A DNA stretch of 64,000 nt, taken from the NCBI RefSeq assembly GCF_006439055.1, contig NZ_RCZC01000006.1, forward strand, positions 110,994 to 174,993, in the 5' to 3' direction. The notes under the pieces are model-generated. The model did not search any database and had not been told where the DNA came from. It saw only the letters and a list, made by a program, of their open reading frames with translations. Shown piece after piece: positions 37,801-44,450 of the stretch. Source of the stretch: Sphingomonas glacialis (GTDB lineage Bacteria; Pseudomonadota; Alphaproteobacteria; Sphingomonadales; Sphingomonadaceae). Both the position numbers and the translations under genes were made by a program. Each line of letters starts with the position of its first letter. Positions within the stretch are counted from its first letter, which is position 1.

Positions 37801-37960
37801 CGCCGGTCGTGTCGTCGGCTTGCACTGGCTGGGTCGTCGGCGGGACGCTGCCGGGCGTTGGCGCGGCGTCCTGTGCGACCGCTGAACTTGCCGTAACGAT
37901 CGCAAACAGCGATGCCGACAAGGCGAGCAGAGCTCGACCACGAGGTGTTCCTGCAACCAT
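34811..37960 (-). CDS. TonB-dependent outer membrane receptor
   Basis: A 1049-residue receptor: signal peptide (ALLALSASLFAIVTASSAVA), a short N-terminal segment with the TonB-box-like GEIVVTGSRI, a plug domain (VLVNGRRHV, DIVTGGSSAIYGSDAIAGVV), a 22-strand-type barrel and a terminal Phe (GVTANF). Receptors of this size in sphingomonads take up siderophores, sugars, peptides or other large nutrients; the ligand is unknown. AGGGA 7-8 nt upstream supports the ATG at 37960 over one at 37993. No local regulator or ExbBD is present. Confidence 0.93.
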   Translation of the reverse strand: MVAGTPRGRALLALSASLFAIVTASSAVAQDAAPTPGSVPPTTQPVQADDTTGEIVVTGSRIRNPNGASAVPINSISAAELLQTGTTNIGEVLNKLPGTANTFSQANSTRFLGTAGLNLIDLYGLGTQRTLVLVNGRRHVASDVLNNAVSTDINTIPSDLIDRVDIVTGGSSAIYGSDAIAGVVNFILKDHFQGLQVRGQGNITPHGDAGSYYASLLTGKNFADDRGNIAVDLEYARQNSFYAADRSNYASSNGFVLVNSAGGANTSGPANNQFFNDRRTGTISDGGLVAFGSTTGACGRDSQGRAFTCNYLFQPDGTLTQQTGTRVGLAPTAGNPSGSSFVGGNGNTGRENTLLQLYPQLDRYSANLVGHFEVSSAFVPFVEASFVRTKSVGQGSSGPAFITGSTIGSAFGYSAPLASYERPSLDNPYLSTQARAQIISAMVAGGANPANITGATRFTLRRNLTDLGTRTESATRDTYRIVGGVRGDLSSHLNYEVSANYGEFIENTRLEGVMNTQRFLLAMDAQRNASGQIVCGSQINAARAGADLNGNAANLAQDIAACVPINPFGNGNISQAAKSYLLNSVSAYGKLTQLDISGSIAGDTGAFFNLPGGPIRASIGGEYRRETARYQQDAAVANGYYFYNAIPDFTPTSFEVKEAFAEVQLPLLRDLPFAKELTVGSAARVSDYKGSAGTTWTYNATATYKPIDQLTFRGSYNIAVRAPNLAELYTPQGQNFAPGFIDPCAADHIAEGSANRAANCAAAGRPAGYNYAYNQSLVYRSGGNPDLKAEESRSITAGVVLQPVRDLVVSVDYYDIKVDNVIQSVDGQTIVDQCYDLANPNNQFCGQFKRAGAAGGPAGEEAFRIIEGSLLASSLNYAKLQARGINTDVTYRHKFGDFGATVHVVWSHSILNDAFTDPTDPTYVTRYNTTVGLPKDRVNASFGFTYSKLFMNYQVRYISPQLIGDYETVNSVQGRAPTNPNQYPNNYYPAVDYHDFRLGVNVTPKSTFYIGVDNAFDRQPPYGSTGIGGGTAIFDNIGRRMYAGVTANF

Positions 37961-38238
37961 TTCAAATCCCTTTTTGCGCTCGGCATTTTCCATGCCGGTT
38001 GCCCAAATGATGAATGCGAGTTGAATGGTTGCAAAGGATTTTGATTTCAGATGTGACGGTTTGTTACCTGTATGTGTCGAGGCCGCCACATAACTTCCGA
38101 TGCGGCCCTTTTTGGAAGTCCGGACAGGCGGCCACGCACAAAGTGCCACACCCGCCAAAGCGGACATGGCACCAAGCCTGACTTTACAGCGCTTTAGTCC
38201 CGTTCGAAAACGCGGGACTTCCGGCGGCCATATCCGCC
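37961..38238. other. Upstream region of the TonB-dependent receptor gene
   Basis: A 278-bp gap between the receptor and ybaB, both on the minus strand. It contains a long 5' leader with no ORF of typical codon usage and a 7-bp inverted repeat AGTCCCG/CGGGACT (38196-38219) just after ybaB, without a T-run. No clear -35/-10 pair could be assigned. Confidence 0.4.
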
Positions 38239-38562
38239 TCAAAACGGCAGCTTGAACCCCGGCGGCAGCGGAATGCCGCTCGTCATTTTCGCCATTTCGG
38301 CGCCCGACGCCGCATCGGCCTTGACCTTCGCGTCGTTGAACGCGGCGACCACCAGATCCTCGACCATCTGCTTCTCGCTCGGCTGGAGCAGCGACGGGTC
38401 GATCTCGATCCCGATGATCCGCCCCTTGGCCGAGGCGCGCACCTTGACCAGCCCACCGCCGGCCGCACCCTCGACCTCGATCTTGTCGAGCCCGTCCTGC
38501 GCCTTGGTCAGCTCGGCCTGGACGTTCTGCGCCATCGCCATGATGTCTTCGATGCTCTTCAT
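38239..38562 (-). CDS. ybaB: YbaB/EbfC nucleoid-associated protein
   Basis: A 107-residue DNA-binding protein of the YbaB/EbfC family, including the usual helix (IEDIMAMAQNVQAELTKAQD), central beta-sheet (GLVKVRASAKGRIIGIEID) and Pro/Gly-rich end (IPLPPGFKLPF). It is usually linked to dnaX and recR; here the start overlaps the dnaX stop by 4 nt (ATGA). Confidence 0.96.
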   Translation of the reverse strand: MKSIEDIMAMAQNVQAELTKAQDGLDKIEVEGAAGGGLVKVRASAKGRIIGIEIDPSLLQPSEKQMVEDLVVAAFNDAKVKADAASGAEMAKMTSGIPLPPGFKLPF

Positions 38563-40211
38563 GCGGTATGTCTCCTTTTTTCGAGCAAGCTCTTGATCTC
38601 GGTCTCGGGCAGCTCGGCCCCGGGAAACGCGGCAAACGCCGCTTCGATCATCGGGCTTGCCAAGATGCTGGCCTTGAAACTCTCATATTGGGCGGCTTCG
38701 GCCTCGCGCAATGTCGGCCTGCCGGGTTTGGGCGAAGTGGTGATCTTCCACGCCCGCCGCGTGAGTAGCTTCAGTGCCGCGCCGAGATCGCCGACGAGAT
38801 CGGCTGGCAGCGGCCGTGCGTTGCTCAATACGAGTTCGGCCTCGACGATGCTGATCACGCTCGCATGGTGCACGATGCGCGAAGCCAGCGCGAGTTCGCC
38901 CGCGCCCTCGAGCAGCGCGACGATCCCCTCGACCGTGCTCGGCAATGCCGCCTCGGCCGCTGGGGCCTGCGACGGTGCAGCGGCAGCCTGCGCGACCGGC
39001 GCCGCCATCATCGGCGCCCCCGCCGCGATCATCCGCGCGAGGTCGCCCGGATCGGGCAGGCTCGAGGCATGGACGAGCCGTAGCAGTGCCATCTCGCACG
39101 CCTCGATCGGCATCGCTGCGCGGGCGACCTCGTCATGGCCCTTGAGCAGCAACTGCCACAGCCGGTGGAGCACCGCGAACGACAGCGTCTCGGCCCAGCC
39201 GACCAGCGCCTCGCGCTCCTCGGTCGCCTGCCCAGCTTCCTGCGTGGCGCCCAGCTTGACCAATGTCGTCGCATGAACCGTCTCGAGCAGCCCGCGCAGC
39301 ACGCCGAGCGGATCGACGCCGAGATCGTACTGCCTCCGGAGCGCCGCCAGCGCGCCAACGCCGTCGCTCGCGATCAGCAGCGCCATCAGATCGCGGATCG
39401 CGCCGCGGTCGGACAGCCCCAGCATGTCGCGCACGGCGGCAGCACTCACCGCGCCGCCCTCCATGTCGGCATGCGCAATCGCCTGGTCGAGGATCGACAA
39501 CCCGTCGCGCGCCGACCCTTCGGCCGCGCGCGCGATCAGCCCGAGCGCCTCTGGCTCGGCCTCGACCCCTTCGGCCTTCGACACGCGCGCGAAATGCTCG
39601 GCGAGCTTCTCGGCCGGGATGCGGCGCAGATCGAAGCGCTGGCAGCGCGACAGCACCGTCACCGGCACCTTGTTGACCTCGGTCGTCGCGAGCACGAACT
39701 TCACGCCCTCGGCCGGCTCCTCGAGCGTCTTCAAGAGCGCGTTGAACGCATTCTTCGACAGCATGTGAACTTCGTCGATGATGTAGATCTTGTAGCGCGC
39801 GACGAACGCCGTCATCCGCGAGGCGTCGATCACCGCGCGCATGTCATCGACGCCGGTATGGCTCGCGGCGTCCATCTCGATCACGTCGATGTGGCGACCC
39901 TCGGCGATCCCGACGCATGGCTCGCACACGCCGCACGGGTCGATCGTGGGACCGCCGGTGCCGTCGGGCCCGATGCAGTTCAGCGCCTTCGCCAGCAACC
40001 GCGCGGTCGAGGTCTTGCCGACCCCGCGCACGCCGGTCAGCAGGAAGGCATGCGCCAGCCGCCCACGCCGGATCGCATTGCCAAGCGTGGTGACCATCGC
40101 ATCCTGGCCGATCAGCTCGCCAAAGGTCTGCGGTCGATATTTGCGCGCGAGGACACGGTACGCATCCTTCGAGGCGGTGGAGGGAAGGTCGAGATCGAAG
40201 GAGTCGGACAT
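38559..40211 (-). CDS. dnaX: DNA polymerase III subunits gamma/tau
   Basis: The 550-residue clamp-loader ATPase. Walker A is GVRGVGKT (60-67), the zinc module has C79, C93, C96 and C99, IIDEVHMLSKNAFNALLK is Walker B and sensor region, and LATTEVNKVPVTVLSRCQRF holds the SRC arginine finger. Behind the AAA+ core lie a collar domain and an Ala/Pro-rich linker leading to the polymerase- and helicase-binding tail. The gene sits just downstream of the SRP RNA gene, a common order in alphaproteobacteria. Confidence 0.96.
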   Translation of the reverse strand: MSDSFDLDLPSTASKDAYRVLARKYRPQTFGELIGQDAMVTTLGNAIRRGRLAHAFLLTGVRGVGKTSTARLLAKALNCIGPDGTGGPTIDPCGVCEPCVGIAEGRHIDVIEMDAASHTGVDDMRAVIDASRMTAFVARYKIYIIDEVHMLSKNAFNALLKTLEEPAEGVKFVLATTEVNKVPVTVLSRCQRFDLRRIPAEKLAEHFARVSKAEGVEAEPEALGLIARAAEGSARDGLSILDQAIAHADMEGGAVSAAAVRDMLGLSDRGAIRDLMALLIASDGVGALAALRRQYDLGVDPLGVLRGLLETVHATTLVKLGATQEAGQATEEREALVGWAETLSFAVLHRLWQLLLKGHDEVARAAMPIEACEMALLRLVHASSLPDPGDLARMIAAGAPMMAAPVAQAAAAPSQAPAAEAALPSTVEGIVALLEGAGELALASRIVHHASVISIVEAELVLSNARPLPADLVGDLGAALKLLTRRAWKITTSPKPGRPTLREAEAAQYESFKASILASPMIEAAFAAFPGAELPETEIKSLLEKRRHTA

Positions 40212-40487
40212 CGCGGGCGGTCTAGCGCGGCGGAGCGCGTAAGTCGAAGGGTTGGTGGAGCCGTTCGCGCGATCGGTCGGTCACAGCCAGGGGATTTGGT
40301 GCGACGACGGGGCTCGTTCCGCGCCGGGCCGCGATGCGAGGCGGGATCGGTCGGAATTCTTCGTGGGGAGCTGGACGGGTTAGCGACCCGGCAAAGCCGT
40401 GTCGTCGGACGGCGCTTGAGGCGCCGCCGGCCGCGCTTGCCGCTATGGCGGGCTGCAGCGTGCTGCAGCCTGGCGCGGCTGCGCGGT
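40212..40487. other. Non-coding gap between SRP RNA gene and dnaX
   Basis: The 276 bp have no convincing coding pattern on either strand. A perfect inverted repeat GGCTGCAGC / GCTGCAGCC with a 2-nt loop (40451-40470) lies just after the 3' end of the SRP RNA and could help end or process its transcript, but it lacks a T-run. The rest is expected to hold the dnaX promoter, which I could not identify. Confidence 0.5.
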
Positions 40488-40576
40488 GGGAGCCGGAACG
40501 ACCCGGGGCGAAATCGTTGTGGCTGCTTCCTTCCGGATCTGACCAGGTTGGCGACGACCCCGTCCGCCCGACTCCC
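40488..40576 (-). ncRNA. ffs: Signal recognition particle RNA (4.5S type)
   Basis: The minus strand contains the near-invariant SRP apical sequence GTCAGATCCGGAAGGAAGC followed by AGCC, the Ffh-binding loop. Flanking bases pair in one long imperfect helix: GGGAG at the 5' end with CTCCC at the 3' end, GAC with GTC, and GGGG with CCCC next to the apical domain. That gives a hairpin of about 89 nt, the small bacterial form. The ends are set from this pairing and may be off by a few bases. Confidence 0.92.
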
Positions 40577-40646
40577 GCGGCGCATATGGCGGGGTCGAGC
40601 GGCGGGATCAAGCCCGCTTGATCAAACGGGCCAGCGCCGGGTCCGC

Positions 40647-40862
40647 TTAGTAGCGAACGGTGCGGCAGACGCGCACGCGGTGATGGTTGCGATACTGCAT
40701 CTTGCAGACCTGGCGCGTGCGATGGCGGTTCACGCCGTGGCGCTCGGTATGGACGGTGCGCGTGACGACGCGGTCATGCCGGTTCTGCTGCGCGCTGGCA
40801 GTGGCCGGGACGATGGCGGCGGCGGCGATCAGGCCGGCCGAGATCAGGGCTGCGATTTTCAT
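40647..40862 (-). CDS. Small exported basic protein
   Basis: A 71-residue protein with a clear signal peptide (MKIAALISAGLIAAAAIV, cleavage after ATASA). The mature part of about 47 residues is rich in Arg and His (HDRVVTRTVHTERHGVNRHR) and has two Cys that could form a disulfide (QVCKMQ, VRVCRT). GGAG lies 6 nt ahead of the ATG. The function is unknown; such peptides are common in the sphingomonad periplasm. Confidence 0.75.
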   Translation of the reverse strand: MKIAALISAGLIAAAAIVPATASAQQNRHDRVVTRTVHTERHGVNRHRTRQVCKMQYRNHHRVRVCRTVRY

Positions 40863-40906
40863 GAGTGTCTCCTGGTTCGTACGTGAGGGGTACGGGAGCG
40901 TAATGA

Positions 40907-41239
40907 TCAACGGCCCTGCATGTTCCAAACTTCGCCGGGAATCCGGACAGTTAATTGATTTAGATCAGCGCTGAGCAGGATCTGACACGCGAGCCGACTC
41001 GTCCGCGTGGCGCCGGCGGCGAGGTCGAGCATGTCCTCTTCATCCTCACTCGGCGGCGGGAGTCTGGCGAAATCCTCAGCCGCGACGATGACGTGACAGG
41101 TCGAGCACGCCATCTGCCCCTCGCACGTCCCCTCGAGCGGCTGCCCGTCGGCCTGCGCGACCTCGAGCAGCCGCGCGCCGGGCGCGGCATCGACCTCGCG
41201 CAGCGTGCCGTCGACTCCGATGAAGCGTACCAGCGTCAT
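40907..41239 (-). CDS. 2Fe-2S ferredoxin (adrenodoxin/Fdx type)
   Basis: A 110-residue ferredoxin. The four cluster ligands are C39, C45, C48 and C85 (spacing C-x5-C-x2-C-x36-C), as in the Fdx electron donors of Fe-S assembly and P450 systems. The ATG overlaps the stop of the upstream cysteine desulfurase gene (ATGA), so electron supply for cluster building is the likely role. Confidence 0.94.
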   Translation of the reverse strand: MTLVRFIGVDGTLREVDAAPGARLLEVAQADGQPLEGTCEGQMACSTCHVIVAAEDFARLPPPSEDEEDMLDLAAGATRTSRLACQILLSADLNQLTVRIPGEVWNMQGR

Positions 41240-42339
41240 GCCGCAATTCCTCCCGCGATCCGTTGCGCATCGGCCGCCGCCATGATCCGGTCGATCGCCT
41301 CGGTCAGCTCCATCTCGGTCGTGTAGCGACCAAAGCCCAGCCGGATACTCGAGCGCGCCTGCGCTTCGGAAAGCCCGATGGCGCGCAGCACATGGCTCGA
41401 TCGGCCCGAGCCACTCGCACAGGCCGACCCCGCAGAAAAGGCAATATCGCGCAGGTCGGACATCAGCCGCGCGACGTCGAGCCCATCGCGGCGGATGTTG
41501 AGATTGCCGTGGTAGCGCTGCTCGGTCGATCCGTTGATCTGCCAGTCGGGGCCAAGCCGTTCGGTGGCGAGCATCCACAGGCGTTCGACGTGCGTCGCAT
41601 CAGTCTCCCATCGCTCTGCCATCAAGCCCGCCGCATGCCCAAAACCCACGCACAAGGCAGGCGACAGCGTACCCGAACGACCGCCTTCTTGGTCTCCACC
41701 ATGCAGCAGCGGATCAAGGGTAATGCCATCGCGGATCCAAAGCGCTCCAATCCCTTTGGGGCCATGAATCTTGTGGGCCGAGATTGCGACCAGATCGCAG
41801 CACTCCGGAATCGTCATGCGGCCAAAGCCCTGAACCGCATCACAAAGGAGCGGCGCACCAGCGAAATCGGCAAGCTGAGACAGTGCGGCAGTCGGCTGAA
41901 CGACTCCAATCTCGTTATTGACCAGCATCGCGACGACCACCGACACGCCGGGCACGATCGCTTGAAATGCCGCGTCCATATCGACGAGGCCGTTGTGGCG
42001 CACTGGAAGGACCGTCACGTCGCGCCTCTGACGGCCGAGCGCGCCGACCGTATCGAGCACCGCCGCGTGCTCCGTCGCGATCGTCACCACGTCGCCGGCG
42101 GTAAGCCCCTTGATCGCCCAATTCAGCGATTCGGTAGCTCCGCTGGTAAAGACTACCCTACCCCCTTGCGGCAGCAGCGCAGCGACTTGCGCGCGCGCAT
42201 ACTCGACCGCGGCCTTGGCCTTGCGCCCGGCGGCATGCGTCGAATGCGGATTGGCATGCTGGTCGCGCAGCCACGGTACCATCGCGTCGAACGCCTCGGG
42301 CGCGAGCGGCGTCGTCGCCTGATAATCGAGATAGATCAC
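41236..42339 (-). CDS. Cysteine desulfurase, NifS/IscS type (second of a pair)
   Basis: A 367-residue PLP enzyme that frees sulfur from cysteine. The PLP lysine is K190 in SAHKIHGPKG and the sulfur-carrying Cys is C307 in the loop SAGSACASGSGRSSHVL, so it looks active. It starts with GTG overlapping the upstream desulfurase stop (GTGA). The middle third uses more A/T-ending codons (for example ATT, GGA, CTT, CAA) than the ends, which may reflect recombination. Confidence 0.92.
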   Translation of the reverse strand: MIYLDYQATTPLAPEAFDAMVPWLRDQHANPHSTHAAGRKAKAAVEYARAQVAALLPQGGRVVFTSGATESLNWAIKGLTAGDVVTIATEHAAVLDTVGALGRQRRDVTVLPVRHNGLVDMDAAFQAIVPGVSVVVAMLVNNEIGVVQPTAALSQLADFAGAPLLCDAVQGFGRMTIPECCDLVAISAHKIHGPKGIGALWIRDGITLDPLLHGGDQEGGRSGTLSPALCVGFGHAAGLMAERWETDATHVERLWMLATERLGPDWQINGSTEQRYHGNLNIRRDGLDVARLMSDLRDIAFSAGSACASGSGRSSHVLRAIGLSEAQARSSIRLGFGRYTTEMELTEAIDRIMAAADAQRIAGGIAA

Positions 42340-43421
42340 GCGGCAAACGCCCGCGCCGAGCGCGCGATGCTGCGCCATTCGGCGATGAAGCGGTCGACAT
42401 CGGCCTCGGTCGTGGAACGCCCGAAGCTGACGCGCACCACTTCGCGCGACGCCTCGACGCTCCACCCCATCGCGCCGAGCACATGACTCGGCTTCATGCT
42501 TCCGGACGAACACGCGCTCCCCGCCGACACCGCGATCCCCGCCATGTCGAAGCGGATCAACTGCGTCGCCGCCGCCAGCCCCGGCATGCGATACGCACCG
42601 ATCGCGGAATGCCGCGGCGCCTCGGAAGCGACGACCTGCCCACCCGACCGCGCGACCGCATCGTCGAGCTTCGCGCGCAGCGCGCGCATGATCGTGACGT
42701 CTTCGGGTTCACCCAAAGCCGCCGCGAAACCGAGCGCGGCAGGCACATTCTCGGTCCCGCCGCGATAGCCGCGCTCCTGCCCGCCGGTCGGGCTGAGCGT
42801 CGCAATATCGCGCACCAGCAGCGCGCCGATCCCCGGCGGCCCGCCGCGCTTGTGCGCCGAAATCGCCAGGAAATCGGCATGCTCGACCACGTCGCCCGCA
42901 GCGCTCGCCGGCATCTGTGCGCCATCGACCAGCAGCAGCGATCCCGCGGCATGGACGATCGCGGCGATCTCGGCGATCGGCTGCCGCACCCCCGTCTCGC
43001 TATTGCACCACTGCACCCCGACGATCGCGCGCCCGCCATCGAGCATCGCGGCAAGCGCCGCCAGATCTAGCAATCCCTGGCCATCGACCGGCACCACGCC
43101 CGCATCGCCGCCAGCACGAATCACCGCATCATGCTCGACCGCCGAGATCAGCCGCCGCGCCGCCACCGCTCGCCCGAGTGCGATTCCCAGCGCCTCGCTC
43201 GCCCCGCTCGTCAGGATCGTCTCGCCCCGCCAGCCATAGGCCGCGGCGATCTTAGCCCGCGCCGCCTCGAGCGCAGCGCGCGCCGCACGGCCCTCGGCAT
43301 GCGGCGAGGACGGGTTCGCCCAGCCGCGCATCCCCGCCTCCACCGCAGCAATCGCGGCCGGCAGCATCGGCGTCGTCGCCGCATGGTCGAGATAAAGGCG
43401 GGAGGTCGGGGGGGCGGTCAA
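42336..43421 (-). CDS. Cysteine desulfurase, NifS/IscS type (first of a pair)
   Basis: A 361-residue PLP enzyme of the same family as its downstream neighbour but clearly diverged. SAHKRGGPPGIGALL holds the PLP lysine and SAGSACSSGSMKPSHVL the catalytic Cys. The start is uncertain: TTG at 43421 fits the family N-terminus (RLYLDHAATTPML), while in-frame codons further upstream run across a TATATAG element likely to be a promoter -10. With the second copy and a ferredoxin it forms an isc-like locus separate from suf. Confidence 0.88.
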   Translation of the reverse strand: MTAPPTSRLYLDHAATTPMLPAAIAAVEAGMRGWANPSSPHAEGRAARAALEAARAKIAAAYGWRGETILTSGASEALGIALGRAVAARRLISAVEHDAVIRAGGDAGVVPVDGQGLLDLAALAAMLDGGRAIVGVQWCNSETGVRQPIAEIAAIVHAAGSLLLVDGAQMPASAAGDVVEHADFLAISAHKRGGPPGIGALLVRDIATLSPTGGQERGYRGGTENVPAALGFAAALGEPEDVTIMRALRAKLDDAVARSGGQVVASEAPRHSAIGAYRMPGLAAATQLIRFDMAGIAVSAGSACSSGSMKPSHVLGAMGWSVEASREVVRVSFGRSTTEADVDRFIAEWRSIARSARAFAA

Positions 43422-43534
43422 AAGCGGGTCGGCTCCGTTATGATTGCGAAAAGCAGGCTCATGGCTATATAGCGCGCAAGCCCCCGCGCCCATATCCCAC
43501 GGGCCGCGCCCCACATTTGTAGTCAGCAGGTCCG

Positions 43535-44191
43535 ATGCCAGAAGTCATTTTCCCCGGCCCCGATGGTCGCCTCGAAGGTCGTTTCGTCCCCGGACCCCGC
43601 CCGCGCGCGCCCGTCGCGATGATCCTCCACCCGCATCCGCAGGCCGGCGGCACGATGAACAACCACATCGTGATGGAGCTCTACAAGACCTTCCAGCGCC
43701 GCGGCTTCGCGACGCTGCGCTTTAATTTCCGCGGCGTCGGCAAGAGCCAGGGCACGTTCGACAACGGCGTGGGCGAACTGTCAGACGCGGCATCGGCGCT
43801 CGACTGGGTGCAGAGCTTCCATCCCGAGGCGCAGACCACGTGGATCGCCGGCGTCAGCTTCGGCGCGTGGATCGGCATGCAGCTCTTGATGCGCCGCCCG
43901 GAAATCCGCGGCTTCATCTCGGTCGCGCCGCCGGCGAACATGTACGACTTCACCTTCCTCGCGCCGTGCCCGGCGAGCGGAATCATCATCCAGGCCGAGA
44001 ATGACGAAGTCTCGCCCCCGCTCGCGACGCAGAAGCTGGTCGACAAGCTCCGCACGCAGAAGCACATCACGATCCACCACGACACGATCCCCAAGGCGAA
44101 CCATTTCTTCGAACACGAAATGCCGCAGCTGATGGGCAGCGTGGACAAGTATCTGGATATGCGGCTGGATCCGAACTCGCCGATCCGCTGA
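43535..44191 (+). CDS. Alpha/beta hydrolase
   Basis: A 218-residue alpha/beta-hydrolase of the dienelactone-hydrolase-like group. HPHPQAGGTMNNHI forms the oxyanion region, the nucleophile is the Ser in GVSFGAWIG, and the final His is in KANHFFEH. The substrate is unknown; the same group appears next to cysteine desulfurase genes in related bacteria. It is divergent from the desulfurases. Confidence 0.88.
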   Translation: MPEVIFPGPDGRLEGRFVPGPRPRAPVAMILHPHPQAGGTMNNHIVMELYKTFQRRGFATLRFNFRGVGKSQGTFDNGVGELSDAASALDWVQSFHPEAQTTWIAGVSFGAWIGMQLLMRRPEIRGFISVAPPANMYDFTFLAPCPASGIIIQAENDEVSPPLATQKLVDKLRTQKHITIHHDTIPKANHFFEHEMPQLMGSVDKYLDMRLDPNSPIR

Positions 44192-44200
44192 CCCTCAAAC

Positions 44201-44294
44201 GTCACCCCGGCCTTGTGCCGGGGTCCACCACGCCCCTCGCGCCGCCGTCATAGTACGCGTGGCGCCGTAGCCTCTGGCAAGAGGCCAAGGTGAC
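44201..44294. repeat. Dispersed inverted repeat, GTCACCCCGG family, degenerate copy
   Basis: Starts GTCACCCCGGCCTTGTGCC just after the hydrolase gene, like the copy at 13594, but its right arm has decayed to GAGGCCAAGGTGAC, so the two ends pair less well. Confidence 0.7.
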
Positions 44295-44345
44295 GCGTTG
44301 GGGCGGTACAGATCCGCTCACCCCCCGGCCCCGCAGCCCTAACCC

Positions 44346-44439
44346 GTCACCCCGGACCTGTCCCGGGGTCCACCGCTACACGCACGCTGCGGGTGTAGCA
44401 CGCGCGGCACGGTAGGCCCCGGCACAAGGCCGGGGTGAC
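44346..44439. repeat. Dispersed inverted repeat, GTCACCCCGG family
   Basis: Second copy in the same gap, 94 bp from GTCACCCC to GGGGTGAC. The right half (CACGCGCGGCACGGTAGGCC onward) is nearly the same as the copy at 13594-13687. It ends 12 bp from the convergent M16 peptidase stop codon. The 50 bp between the two copies hold nothing recognisable. Confidence 0.8.
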
Positions 44440-44450
44440 GGCAGAAGGTG

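Noticed and set aside
38196..38219. AGTCCCG/CGGGACT inverted repeat after ybaB as a terminator
   Set aside because: The 10-nt loop and lack of a T-run make it a poor intrinsic terminator; it is mentioned only as a repeat in the gap entry.
37961..38635. N-terminal extension of the TonB-dependent receptor through ybaB
   Set aside because: The extra 225 residues overlap ybaB and dnaX in another frame; the signal peptide at MVAGTPRG with its own ribosome binding site marks the true start.
40334..40621. A plus-strand ORF of 95 codons across the SRP RNA gene
   Set aside because: Its end (LLPSGSDQVGDD and following) is the translation of the antisense of the conserved SRP RNA core; a well-known artefact.
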